DNA of 64,000 nt from contig JAWKAU010000226.1 of the NCBI GenBank assembly GCA_033398695.1, positions 124,001 to 188,000 of the forward strand, given 5' to 3'. The translations under genes and the position numbers were made by a program. The notes below the pieces were generated by a model. That model had not been told where the DNA came from. It did no database searches and saw nothing but the letters and a program-made list of their open reading frames with translations. Shown one piece after another: positions 9,045 to 19,641 of the stretch. This DNA is from Orobanche coerulescens (lineage: Eukaryota; Streptophyta; Magnoliopsida; Lamiales; Orobanchaceae). Each line of letters starts with the position of its first letter. Positions within the stretch are counted from its first letter, which is position 1.

Positions 9045-9200
9045 ATATGAGTGGAAAACGGCTTTCAAAACTAAACACGGGTTGTATGAATGGACCGTCA
9101 TGCCGTTTAGTCTTACTAATGCTCCGAGTACTTTCATGCGTTTGATGAACGAGGTACTTAAACCATTTTTGAGCAGATTTGTAGTTGTGTATTTGGATGA
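9045..9200 (+). pseudogene. P1 reverse transcriptase, middle segment
   Basis: Continues the P1 RT after TRG1: [15 protein letters not shown], then [20 protein letters not shown] and FVVVYLDD, which includes the catalytic YLDD box. The frame is cut at 9200 by the M1 insertion, and the TSD gatga (9196-9200) recurs at 43639-43643 where the RT resumes. Confidence 0.9.
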
Positions 9201-10392
9201 TGATATGAATTAAGTATGAAAATGGACGTAAACTCATATGGAATGCAGCGGAAATATAATTGATCCTCACAACACTCGAATTTGTGTAACACTCGTAAGA
9301 TATAACCGAAAGTAGGGCAATTCGGCTTACGTAAACAAGAACAATATGAATGATTTATCAAACTAGACCTATAGTTTGATAAGATAATCTTTCCTCAAGA
9401 CCTATTGAGAATCGATTCGATTAAAACTCGAAAACGCGTCGAATTATAATCAAGGTTTCGATGAAAAGCATTCACCAAGAAAACACAAGTGTATTCTTAT
9501 TTCTTCAACATACAATGGCTTTTACAATGCTAACACAAGCCTATATATAGGAGACTTCAAGTCTTCCTATAATAAAAGAAAATAATTCAAAGATTTATAA
9601 AATCTTTGAATAATCAAAACAAATCAACAATAAAATACAAAGGGAACAACAATCCTAATTTTAGGGGAAACACAATCCCTAAAATGATTAAAAAACATAG
9701 CAAAGACAAACTCATAAAAGAAAACACAAAAAAAAGGCAAACTGCCGGCAGGACTCGGCCGTGTCGCTTGACACGGCCGCGGCGCGACAAGGACACTCGA
9801 CACGGGCACGGCGCTGACAGGGACGTCGGCAGTGACTCGACCATGTCCGCTTGACATGGTCGCGGCGCAACAGGGACGTCTGACAGGGACACGTCCGACA
9901 GTGACTCGGCACGGGCGCGGCGCTGACAATGACGTTCGGCGTGGGCCCGATCGTGTCCTGGAACACGGTCGGGCGTCGGGGCAGTCGGTTTTGGCTTATC
10001 CGGAAGAGTTCGACTCGACCGTGCCAGACAACACGATCGAGTCCAATGGGCAGTGACTTTGGCATTTCTGGACGAGTGCGGCACGGGCCGTGTCGGACGA
10101 CACGGTCGGGTCCGGTCGGCAGTGCTCGGCCAGTTCCGGCAGGTGGTGATTTTTCCGGCAGGTGGTGAATTTTCCGGCAGGTTGGATATTTTCCGGCATA
10201 TTGAACATTTTTCCGGCAGGTTGGATGTCGACTTTCCGGCATAGCATGACACGGGCCTCTGAGACCGATACTCCACGTCTTATGTCCGTTTTCTCGCCTA
10301 AATACATAGTAGTCCGTGCATGGCGTGTAGTGAGGTCATTTATATTGATCCTTACTTCGTCTTCTTCGTTCATATTAAATGATTCTGTATCA
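9201..10392 (-). repeat. M1 3' LTR (1192 bp)
   Basis: In plus coordinates it begins TGATATGAATTAAG and ends TTCTGTATCA. On the minus strand it reads TGATACAGAATCATTT and continues the polyprotein frame (DTESFNMNEEDEVRIN, HARTTMYLGEK). It carries GC-rich inverted repeats (9743-10115), TGCCGGAAAA repeats, a palindromic TATA box CCTATATATAGG (9540-9551) and the double TAGGTC hairpin (9355-9411). Confidence 0.9.
9355..9411 (-). promoter_or_regulatory. Double TAGGTC-loop stem-loop (M1 3' LTR)
   Basis: On the minus strand, hairpin 1 (9411-9392) has arms TTCTCAA and TTGAGGA (one G-U pair) with loop TAGGTC. Hairpin 2 (9382-9355) has arms TTATCAAACTA and TAGTTTGATAA, 11 perfect pairs, with loop TAGGTC. 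Compared with TRG1 (TTATCGAATTA / TAATTCGATAA) both arms have changed together, keeping the pairing. Confidence 0.7.
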
Positions 10393-11535
10393 TCTCCTCC
10401 TCCTTTAAAAGGAATTGTCCTCAATTCCGAAATTCCGTCATCATCGATGTAAGGCGAGAGGTCTCCAACATTAAAGGTTGCATGAATCCCATAATCTCCC
10501 GGAAGTTCTAATTTGTAAGCGTTGTCGTTTACTTTCGCGATTACTTTAAACGGTCCCTCCGCTCGCGGCATTAATTTGTTCTTACGTTTACTTGGAAATC
10601 GCTCTTTCCTCAAGTGCAACCAAACCAAATCACCAACTTCGAACAATCTCGGCCTTCTTTGTTTGTTCAACTTTCTTTTGTAAGCCTCGTTTATTTCCTT
10701 GATTCGATTACGTACTTGCTCGTGTAATTTCATCATCGATTTCAATTTTGATTCCGCATCCCTGTGCACTAACTCGTCACTTGGCAATGGAATTAGATCT
10801 AACGGCATATACGGGTTTAGTCCGTAAACTACTTCGAACGGAGAGTGTGCCGTGGAATTAGTAGGAGAACGATTATAAGCAAACTCTACATGTGCAAGTT
10901 TCAAGTCCCAATCCTTTTGTGTCTTGTTCACAAGACCACATAGTAAAGTGCCCAACGTTCGATTGGTTACCTCGGTTTGACCGTCCGTTTGTGGATGATG
11001 TGACGTGCTAAAAAGTAGTTTGGTCCCCACCTTTCTCCACAAGGTGTTCCAAAAATAGCTAAGGAATTTTGAGTCTCGATCCGAAACAATCATTTTTGGA
11101 ACCCCATGCAATCGTACGATTTCTCGGAAATATAAATCAGCGACGTTACTTGCGTCGTCCGTCTTGTGGCAAGCCACAAAGTGAGCCATCTTCGAAAATC
11201 GGTCTACAACAACCATAATAGCATCTCTCCCTCGTTGAGTGCGAGGCAAAGCAACAATGAAATCCATTGAGACATCTTCCCACGGCCTTTCCGGAATCGG
11301 CAAAGGCAAGTATACTCCCGGCTTGAACGAGCTCTTAGCAATATGGCATGTTACACATTTATTAATTATGTCATGTACATCCACTTGCATCTTCTGCCAA
11401 TGAAAATGCTCTTTAAGTACCTCCAATGTTTTAGCCGAACCAAAATGACCGGCCAAGCCTCCACCGTGAGCTTCCCGAACCAACAATTCCCGAATCGGGT
11501 GTTTGGGTAAACAAAGGCGATTCCCTTTGAAAAGG
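10386..11535 (-). pseudogene. M1 integrase
   Basis: Minus-strand integrase. The HHCC zinc-binding region ([13 protein letters not shown] ... CVTCHIAKSS) is at the N-terminal side. The catalytic core follows with [31 protein letters not shown] and HHPQTDGQTEV, then a GPF/Y-like C-terminal part (EGPFKVIAKVNDNAYKLELPG, FNVGDLSPYIDD). It ends in ISELRTIPFKGGGDDT and then reads through into the LTR with no stop. No classical chromodomain follows, which fits the CRM clade. A frameshift near 11490-11540 separates it from RNase H. Confidence 0.88.
10393..10407 (-). promoter_or_regulatory. M1 polypurine tract
   Basis: On the minus strand, AAAGGAGGAGGAGA next to the 3' LTR start. It overlaps the codons for the conserved C-terminal FKGGG. 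Confidence 0.8.
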
Positions 11536-11540
11536 AATCC

Positions 11541-12479
11541 TTATTGCAACGTAAACCCTCCAAATGGACCAGATTTACACCGAATGAAAACCTCACCAAA
11601 ATCCACATCCCCATCATAACACTCCTTCAATGCTTCGAACCCAAGCAACCGAATGTCAAGAGTGGAGAGTAAGGCATACCGTCTAGATAAAGCATCCGTC
11701 ACAACGTTGCTCTTGCCATCTTTGTATTTTGATGAAAAGTGAAATGATTGCAAGAATTCCACCCATTTAGCATGCCTCGGACTCAAGTTTTGTTGGCCGT
11801 TAATATATTTCAAGGACTCATGATCCGAATGTAGGATGAAATGTTTCGGCCGAAGGTAATGACTCCAATGATCAAGAGCTCTCACAATGGCATAGAACTC
11901 CTTGTCATAAGTACAATAGTTGAGTCGAGCCCCACCCAATTTCTCTGAAAAGTATGCAATTGGTCGCCTCCCTTGGACGAGGACCACCCCAATACCCACT
12001 CCACTTGCGTCACAATCTACCTCGAAAGGTTGTGAAAAATCGGGTAAAGCCAAGATAGGTGCTTCACACATTTTCGCCTTCACTTTTTCAAATGCCCCTT
12101 GGGCAGCCCCGTTCCACACAAACGGTCCTTTTTTTAAGCATTCCGTTATCGGGCTAGAAATGGTACTAAAGTCTCGTATGAACCTCCGATAAAATGAAGC
12201 AAGTCCGTGAAAGGATCGGACTTCCGTGATGGTTTTGGGCGTAGGCCAAGATTTAATCGCCTCGATCTTGGTTTAATCAACCGACACTCCTTCTTTAGAA
12301 ACGATCTAGCCAAGAAAGGCTACACTCTCGAATAGAAACGAACACTTCTCCTTTTTTCCATAAAGTTTTTGATCCCTAAGGATCTCGACTATAAATCAAG
12401 ATGTCGTCCAAGTATACGACGACAAATTTTCCCAAAAACGGCTTAAGTACCTCATTCATTAATCGCATGAAAGTACTTG
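11541..12479 (-). pseudogene. M1 end of reverse transcriptase and RNase H
   Basis: The RNase H part reads cleanly at 12119-11541: [64 protein letters not shown] and [12 protein letters not shown]. Upstream (12479-12120) the RT thumb region is recognisable ([31 protein letters not shown]) but has stops and a deletion after YLDD. The Tekay array interrupts it at 12479/12480, and RT continues at 36251. Confidence 0.85.
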
Positions 12480-14764
12480 TGTAACACCCCCAAAATATCT
12501 CGAGGTATTACAGTGCCGTAAACCCCACGTGGGACCCATAAGGCTAGTTGGAATAATAGGCATTTTAAGAAAATCGCGATAAAACATTAAATTCAAGGTT
12601 TACATAACGTGAGTCGAAAGATTTAAGGAAAAATGTAGTTTGTAGTCCAATTATTACACAACAAAAGTTTTTCCAAAGAAAACAATTTATTTCAATACGG
12701 CGTGACTAGAGATAATTCCAATACCGTTCAAGTCTGACCGGCCTCGGGAATGTCCTGCACATGATGAACAATTTTACCTGGTACGACGAATCATACCAGG
12801 TAACCAAGGTCAGAGAATGCATACCAAATAACAGTTACTAACATTGATATACGTCATCTTTACAATCACAGTATCTAGTAATCACATGGAATATTTCATT
12901 ACTCGACCGACATTGTCTCTCTCTCTTATCACATAAGCCCCAAGGTCGCAACCAAGGGTCACGGAAGTATCCACACGGGAATACCCCAGAACATAGGCGC
13001 CCAATTCGGGTCTTACCCCCTAACACATGTCCACACGGGTACCATACAGGTTTTATCCCCAACACATCGGCCCATTTATAACATTTTTAGAGAAAGACAA
13101 ACGTCGGCTTTTATCAAAATGGCACATACGCACGTACGGTATAACATTGATATTAGAAAATTCTCGAGCAAGGTTTCACTTGCCTGTGATCCGATAGTAG
13201 GTGCTTTGTGATAAGGAGTCCTCACACCCGCTCGAGCTTAACCTAGCCACGAAGTATCCGATTAACACCTCGTACGGATTATGATGAATAAAACTAGTCT
13301 CCCTTTCCTAATCGGATTCCTAGTGTAGTTTTGGTTGTCGATATAAGTATCGTTTCTAAGTTTTAACGCATTGCGTACCATTATCCCGTTCAATCCTATA
13401 ATTATCATTAGGTATATCGATTTACTCAAGAAGATAATCCTATCATTCTTCGATTGACAACGAATTATTATGGCGTAATCGAATCTCATGCCTTCTAATT
13501 CAATTCTATATTCCGAATACTATAATCGACGGATTCTATTGCACAATAACTTTGGTGGTTTGATACCCAATATTAATTATACTATCGAATCGTCTTCCTT
13601 AGTTTGCTAAGTGTCAAAAATCACAAGGTAAGGGTGGCTACGAACAATGGAACATACGGTAACGGATTACTACGAATTTTCCCACAATTGATTCGTCAAA
13701 TTTTACATTCTTAGCGATAATTTGAAGTGAAATTTCGTATGATAGATATGATTTGCATGAAACGGAACATATGAGAAACGATACTTCCGGTTACTACAAT
13801 TCCATCCGACAAGATTGTTTACGAAGTTAGCAAAATCTACCCAATACCCACAATCTAATAAGTATAAATACGAAAACATCAAAGGTATAACTCCAGGGAT
13901 TGGTGGCTTACCTTATTGGAAGAAGAATAATGAAGATAGTTGACGGATTCGCAAGAACTACGGGGAAAACGAGAAGTGACTTGAACGACTTGGATAATCT
14001 TCACCGGAGCTCAGGAATCCACCTCCTCAATGCTAGTTCAAGTGTATAAGAGGCTTAACAACTGGGTATAGGGCTAGGAATTTCTCCAAGGGTGATAGTT
14101 TGTGATGTTGGGTCGTGCAAATGAAGAAGGGAATTGCCATTTTATAAAACTTGTTTTTGGTAACGTACGTTAACGATAAGAGTGTTACGTACGTAAGGCG
14201 TATTACGTACGTAACAGTGTAATGACAACGTACGTAAAGAACTCACTGCCCGAAATGTGCCCAAGTGTTACGTACGTTAAATTTGGGACATAACGTACGT
14301 AACGAATAGTTGACTCGTTTGTCCTCTAGCCCGCCGAAAGTAACTCTATCCGTGTCAAAGGAAAGATTCTGGTCGGGAGACCGACCCACCCGTTACGTAC
14401 GTAATATAGCTAACCTAACGTACGTAACAATCGAAATATAGCGTACGTTATGCATGAGTGATAGCGCGCGTTAGACAGAACTTTAACGTGCGTTAGACAT
14501 AAACTCTTTAGCCTCAAACCACATTCTAACCATCTCGGGGTGACTATCCCTTCCACTCGTCAACAATTATCGGGGAACAAGACGTTGGCCACCGTCATAT
14601 TCGCACCGACGATCGTCCCACGGCGTCAAGGCGTGTCACCCCCGTTTCATTCACATCGTACAATTATATAGCACTCAATGGAATACATAAATAGAAATGA
14701 CGTCACATTACCAAACATTCACACAGTACAAAGTAATCAAGCATGGAATACTGGAGGTATTACA
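12480..14764 (-). repeat. Tekay LTR A (3' LTR of unit 1, 2285 bp)
   Basis: In plus coordinates starts TGTAACACCCCC and ends GGAGGTATTACA. It contains no supported gene; a 75-codon frame near 12838-13065 recurs in the other two LTRs only because the LTRs are copies. A cluster of ACGTACGT palindromes lies at 14163-14448. The family-wide TAGGTC double hairpin was not found in this LTR type. Confidence 0.92.
14163..14448. repeat. ACGTACGT palindrome cluster in Tekay LTR A
   Basis: Eight exact ACGTACGT cores at 14163, 14187, 14205, 14228, 14270, 14293, 14395 and 14418, usually within TTACGTACGTAA, plus a GCGTACGT variant near 14441 and decayed forms (CGCGCGTTA, ACGTGCGTTA). Early spacing is about 18-24 bp. 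The cluster recurs in LTR B (from about 21331) and LTR C (from about 35643). ACGT is the core of plant bZIP binding sites, so an enhancer role is possible. Confidence 0.75.
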
Positions 14765-14785
14765 TATCACCCCTCTTAAAAATAG
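14765..14785 (-). promoter_or_regulatory. Tekay unit 1 polypurine tract
   Basis: The minus strand reads a purine-rich TTTTTAAGAGGGGTGATA just before LTR A. The same tract precedes LTR B at 21933-21953. Confidence 0.7.
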
Positions 14786-14799
14786 TTTCGTCACGAAAC

Positions 14800-15420
14800 T
14801 TAAGAAAATAACTCGGGATGGCTCTCCTTCATGCTCGACTCCGTTTCCCAAGTCACTTCTTCCGTGCCGTGGTGCGACCACTGAATCTTCACGAGGGGTA
14901 TGGCTTTATTTCTTAACATCTTCACACGCCGATCCAAAATGGCGGTCGGTATCTCTCTAAAGGTAGCGTCATCGGAAATTTCCACTTCTTCGAAATTGAG
15001 CTTGTGACTCGGGTCATAGACATACTTCCTTAACTGGGAGACGTGAAAAACGTTATGCACTCCATCCAGATGCGGCGGTAGAGCTAATCGATACGCGAGT
15101 TTCCCTACTCGGTCCAATATCTCAAACGGACCTATAAATCTCGGGCTTAACTTGCCCTTCTGGCCGAAACGCCGGATACCTCGCATAGGTGATACTTTGA
15201 CCCAAACATGATCCCCGACCGTAAATTCTAACGGTCGCTGTCGGTTTTCGGCATAAGATTTCTGTCGGCTATGCACGGCTAGCATGTGTTTCCGAACGAT
15301 AGAGATCTTCTTAATGGACTCCTGGATAAGATCCAACTCAGTAACCGCGGTGTCGGAGGCATCATCCCAGCATAACGGTGACTTGCATCTTCGCCCATAC
15401 AAGGCCTCGAATGGTGCCAT
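14800..15420 (-). pseudogene. Tekay unit 1 integrase C-terminal part with chromodomain
   Basis: Minus-strand 206 codons: APFEALYGRRCKSPLCW, YAENRQRPLEFTVGDHVWVKV, GKLSPRFIGPFEILDRVG (GPF/Y module), VFHVSQLRKYV, then a chromodomain-like end with IPLVKIQWSHHGTEEVTWE and ESHPELFS. Chromodomains of this group direct integration to heterochromatin. A W-to-stop change just upstream (near 15434) and a stop at 15493 separate it from the core. This block itself is intact. Confidence 0.9.
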
Positions 15421-15492
15421 GCCTATGCTTGTATGTCAGCTGTTGTTGTACGAGAACTCCACTAACCCCAAATGTCTAGCCCAATCCTTTCC

Positions 15493-16197
15493 CTAATCGA
15501 GCACGCATCCCCTCAACATATCTTCCAAGGTTTGACTCGTACGCTCGGTCTGTCCATCTGTCTGAGGATGATAAGCCGTGCTAAAGTGTATTTGGGTCCC
15601 CATAGCTTTATGGACGGCTTTCCAAAAACGAGACACATATCTGGTGTCCCTATCGGAAATGATGGACGAGGGAACACCATGTAGCCTTACGATCTCTCTG
15701 ATGAAAATGACGGCCAGCTGTTCTGTCCCGGTTGTCTCTCGAATAGGAATGAAATGTGCTGATTTTGTCAATCGATCAACAATGACCCAAATTGTATCCT
15801 TTCCTCCCACTGCCGTAGGTAGCTTAGTGACAAAGTCCATTGATATGCTCTCCCATTTCCACTCCGGGATGGGTAGGGGTTGCATAATTCCGGCTGGTCT
15901 GCGGTGTTTAATTTTCACTTGTTGGCACGTCATACATCGGGCGACGAAACTAGCAACTTCCCATTTCATATTCTTCCACCAAAAACTTTGTCGCAAATCT
16001 TGGTACATCTTGCTTGCTCCGGGGTGAATAGAATAGGGAGTGGAGTGCGCCTCTTTCAGTATAGTTTGCTTCAGCCCGTCATTCGGTGGAATACATATCC
16101 TGTTCTTGAACCTCACGAAATCACCCTGAATCTTATAGTCGGAAACATCTCCTTTCTCGATTCTTGCACCAATCGCACGTAATTCAGGATCTTCCAT
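15493..16197 (-). pseudogene. Tekay unit 1 integrase core
   Basis: The minus strand carries the zinc-binding H/C region ([17 protein letters not shown] ... [11 protein letters not shown]) and catalytic core residues in [47 protein letters not shown] and YHPQTDGQTER. It stops at VLD-stop (15493). Unit 2 has the same stop at 22659, so the lesion predates or accompanied formation of the array. A frameshift near 16200 parts it from RNase H. Confidence 0.9.
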
Positions 16198-16202
16198 CTG
16201 TG

Positions 16203-17099
16203 CTAGACGTATCTCATATAGTAAGGACGAAAGTATATTGATTGAGCATAATTGTCCTTGCCTACGTTGTACCCATACTTCGGTGTTGCTTCTCCTGATA
16301 TCTTGCTGCAGTTTGGGTGAATGACATTATCTTTGGATACCATTACCTCTTGTGTAGTTTTCCGACTAAGAGCATCAGCCACCACGTTGGCTTTTCCGGG
16401 ATGATAAGAGATTTCCACATCGTAGTCCTTGATTAGCTCCAACCAACGCCTCTGTCTCATGTTTAATTCTCTCTGCGTGAAGATATATTTCAAACTCTTA
16501 TGATCCGTGAAAACTTTGCAAGTAACTTCGTAGAGATAGTGCCTCCAAATCTTGAGGGCATGCACCACCGCGGCTAGCTCCAAGTCATGTGTTGGGTAAT
16601 TTACTTCGTACGGCTTCAGTTGCCGGGATGCGTGCGCAACGACTCTGCCATTCTGTATGAAGACACACCCTAGTCCATGCTTGGATGCATCCGTGTATAT
16701 AACGAATCCTTCTGTACCCTGTGGTAACACTAGTACTGGGGCGGTAGTTAGCCTACTCTTGAGCTCGTCGAAGCTCTTCTGGCAGTCTGCTGTCCATACA
16801 AATTTGGTGCTCTTTCTCAGTAGGTTCGTTAACGGTCGGGCGATACAGGAAAAAGCCTCGACGAATCTTCGATAGTAACCCGCCAGTCCCAGGAAGCTCC
16901 TAACCTCCTTGACATTCTTCGGCGGTTCCCAACTCGTTATTGTCTCGATCTTTTGTGGGTCGACCTTGACACCTTCTGCCGAGACAACATGTCCGAGAAA
17001 AATTACCTCCGGCATCCAGAATTCGCACTTGGACAGTTTCGCATAAAGTTGGTGTTGCCTTAACACGCTCAGCACTTGCCTCAAATGCTCCTCGTGTTC
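16203..17099 (-). pseudogene. Tekay unit 1 reverse transcriptase thumb and RNase H
   Basis: Minus-strand coding: [60 protein letters not shown], then RNase H with [46 protein letters not shown] and [11 protein letters not shown]. It is separated from the RT palm by a CAG-to-TAG nonsense change at 17100-17102; unit 2 keeps CAG at this site. A small rearrangement near 16320 shifts the downstream frame relative to unit 2. Confidence 0.9.
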
Positions 17100-18866
17100 C
17101 TATCGGCTTCGAGAATATATCAGGATGTCGTCGATAAAAACCACCATGCATTTATCGAGGAAATCAATCAAAACTCTATTCATCAGTTCCATGAAAACGG
17201 CTGGGGCATTAGTCAACCCGAATGATACCACGATATACTCGTAATGCCCATACCTCGACCGAAATGTAGTCTTGGGTATATCTTCCTCCCGAATCCTTAA
17301 TTGGTGATATCCGGACCGTAAATCGATCTTTGAAAACACGACTGCCCCTTGTAGCTGATCCAAGAGGTCATCAATTCTTGGTAGTGGATAACGATTCTTG
17401 ATAGTAACCTTATTCAACTCCCTGTAGTCGATGCACAAGCGTAGAGAGTTGTCTTTCTTCTTAACAAAAAGTACCGGCGCGCCCCACGGCGAGGTGCTTG
17501 GGCGGATCAACCCTTTCTCCAACAGATCTTCGAGCTGTATCTTTAATTCCTTCATCTCGGCCGGTTCCATCATGTAAGGAGCTTTGGAAATAGGCCTCGT
17601 CCCCAGCTCGAGTTCAATGGAAAGGTCAACTTCTCGGTGCGGTGGCAGCCCTGGTAGTTCATCAGGAAAAACGTCTGGAAACTCATTCACCACCGGAATG
17701 TTTGTGATTGCAAGTTGTGAAGTGTCCTCTCGAAGAACATAACACCAATAGTACTCACTTCGAGAGCTGCAGGAGGCTTCTGTTGCGATAATGCTGAGAG
17801 ACCCTTTCGTACTAAAGTGTTCACGTCCGCTGATGACATGTGTGGTACCATCATGAGCCGAAATGGAAATAGTCAAGTGGTAGGTATCCAAGATCGTTTT
17901 GTGCAATGGCATCCAGTCCATACCTAATATGATATCTTCATTCTGGAGCGGAAAGACCATAAGATTAGCGGTCCAGCTATGATTGTTGATGCAGATCCGA
18001 CAGTCTCGAACCTTTTGATCGCCGCTTAATCTACTACCCTCGGGTAGTTTGACAGTAAAGGGCTCACAAGGTACACAAACAAGATTTAAGTGTTCAACAC
18101 ATTCTACAGATATAAACGAATGGGTGGATCCGGTATCAAATAGTACATGCACTGGCTGAGAGTTAACAAGAAGAGTACCTGAGATAGCTGGCGCAGACTG
18201 ACTATCCATAGCCCTCAGCTCAAATACACGAGACGACACTGACTCCGAAAAGGACGAGGTACCTCCGCCGCGCCCACGGCCTCGTCCGGCACCGTGTAGT
18301 GGTGGTTGGTTCTGGTGGGATGGGGCTCGGTAGTTGGAAACAGCAGGCGTCCTAGGGGATTGCACAGAGCCTTGTTGACTTGGTTGGGAAGCTGGGCTCT
18401 GAGTGGAATTGGCCCGCCAGCAGTAACGAGACATGTGTCCACTCTTTCCGCAAGTGAAACATTTGGTAGCCGTCTTCTGACACCGATCCTTAGTATGCCC
18501 GGTCATACCACAATTGAAGCAGTCCCTACGGTAAGGCCGATCAGATACACCCTTCTGTTGGTACGAAACCGCCGACTTAAAAGAAGATGCGGGCCCCGAA
18601 TTCATTTTGTTGTTGCTCCTGTGCTGAATCGATGTCTTCTGCTTCTTCGAGTTATGCCCGATGTCGGTATTAACAATCGTATCGGCATATCCGTGACTAC
18701 GTCTTCGTATACTCTCGTGGTCGTGCGGTGAAATCCGGCGGCATAGCACTGTACATCCTCCTAACCTCTCGTGCAAGATGGCATATTCGTTGATCTTCGA
18801 TGGAACCATCTCGGGAGATGTAACTAAGCTCGCCGGTAGGCCCGAATGATCTCTGCATCTTGGCAT
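17100..18866 (-). pseudogene. Tekay unit 1 gag zinc knuckles, protease and reverse transcriptase palm
   Basis: About 588 codons on the minus strand. Two knuckles [14 protein letters not shown] and [14 protein letters not shown], a Ser/Gln/Arg-rich linker, a protease with [13 protein letters not shown] (canonical D-T-G) and [11 protein letters not shown], then RT with [52 protein letters not shown] and [11 protein letters not shown] (F-I-D-D catalytic box). The N-terminal ~60 codons are out of the gag frame and probably reflect a frameshift near 18860. It ends at the nonsense codon 17100. Confidence 0.88.
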
Positions 18867-19463
18867 GTTACGAGGCCCGCATCAAAAAGTCTCATGCGCG
18901 AGCGCTTGGGCTGATCTCGGGACGATTTCGCCTCGTAGTAGTCGGGCAAATTCGGTCCACCCGACCACTCGGTCCTATGGCCTGTAAGTCCTCCACCAAC
19001 GTGCAGTAGTGTCACGGAGTTGATTAATTCCGAGCGGCACCTTTCTGTTCTCTGGACATCCGATTACCTCGAATGCAGTCTCCATTTCAGAAATCCAGTC
19101 GTCCACGTGTTTCTCTCCTGTTCCGTCAAATAATGGAGGCCTAGGCTTCAACATCTCTCCCAACCATCGATCTCTTCCTGCGTTTTCTTCCACATTGATG
19201 ACCGGTATCCGTTCCGCCTGATTGACCTGAGCAATTCCCATGGCGATGGCCTGGGCAAGGGCCTGAACAAAAGCTGGGTCCATACCCCCCAGGTTGTTAT
19301 TCTGGCGCTCCGCCTCCTGATCGTTTTGATTAACTGGTGGCGGTTGGCCCCCAGCAGGATGGGTCTCGGCAGTGTTCCCGTCCTCATTGTGGTTCATGGC
19401 TGAACCCTGAGCGTCATTCACCATCCTCCTAGCTCCTCGGCGTGCCATCACTAACGGTATTAA
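18867..19463 (-). pseudogene. Tekay unit 1 gag N-terminal part
   Basis: Minus-strand frame starting about 19449 (MARRGARRMVNDAQGS): acidic/polar N-terminus, PPPVNQNDQEAERQNN, MDPAFVQALAQAIAMG, then the gag domain start RPPLFDGTGEKHVDDWISEMETAFEVIGCPENRKVPLG, written here only as family evidence in parts: DGTGEKHVDDWI, EMETAFEV, CPENRKVPLG and ARWWRTYRP. Frame is lost after about 18975. Unit 2 retains a longer stretch of the same domain. Confidence 0.8.
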
Positions 19464-19624
19464 TCTAAAGCCAGTTCCACGCACGGTTTACAATCAAATG
19501 TTGTACAAAAATAGAAACACACACATATCACTTACTTGCATTCCCATGAGGAGTTTCGATCGCTTGGGGTGTTGGACTTTGAAAAATAAAAAATAGGAGA
19601 AAGTTTATTCAAACCAGGAGTTTC

Positions 19625-19636
19625 GCTCTGATACCA
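19625..19636 (-). promoter_or_regulatory. Tekay unit 1 primer binding site
   Basis: Minus strand TGGTATCAGAGC, five bases after LTR B. It matches the 3' end of plant initiator tRNA-Met exactly over 12 bases. Confidence 0.9.
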
Positions 19637-19641
19637 TTTTC

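Noticed and set aside
12838..13065. A 75-codon minus-strand frame repeated at 20006-20233 and 34319-34546, with a second at 13262-13489, 20430-20657 and 34743-34970
   Set aside because: Conserved only because the three Tekay LTRs are copies of one another; no recognisable domain and no coding signal.
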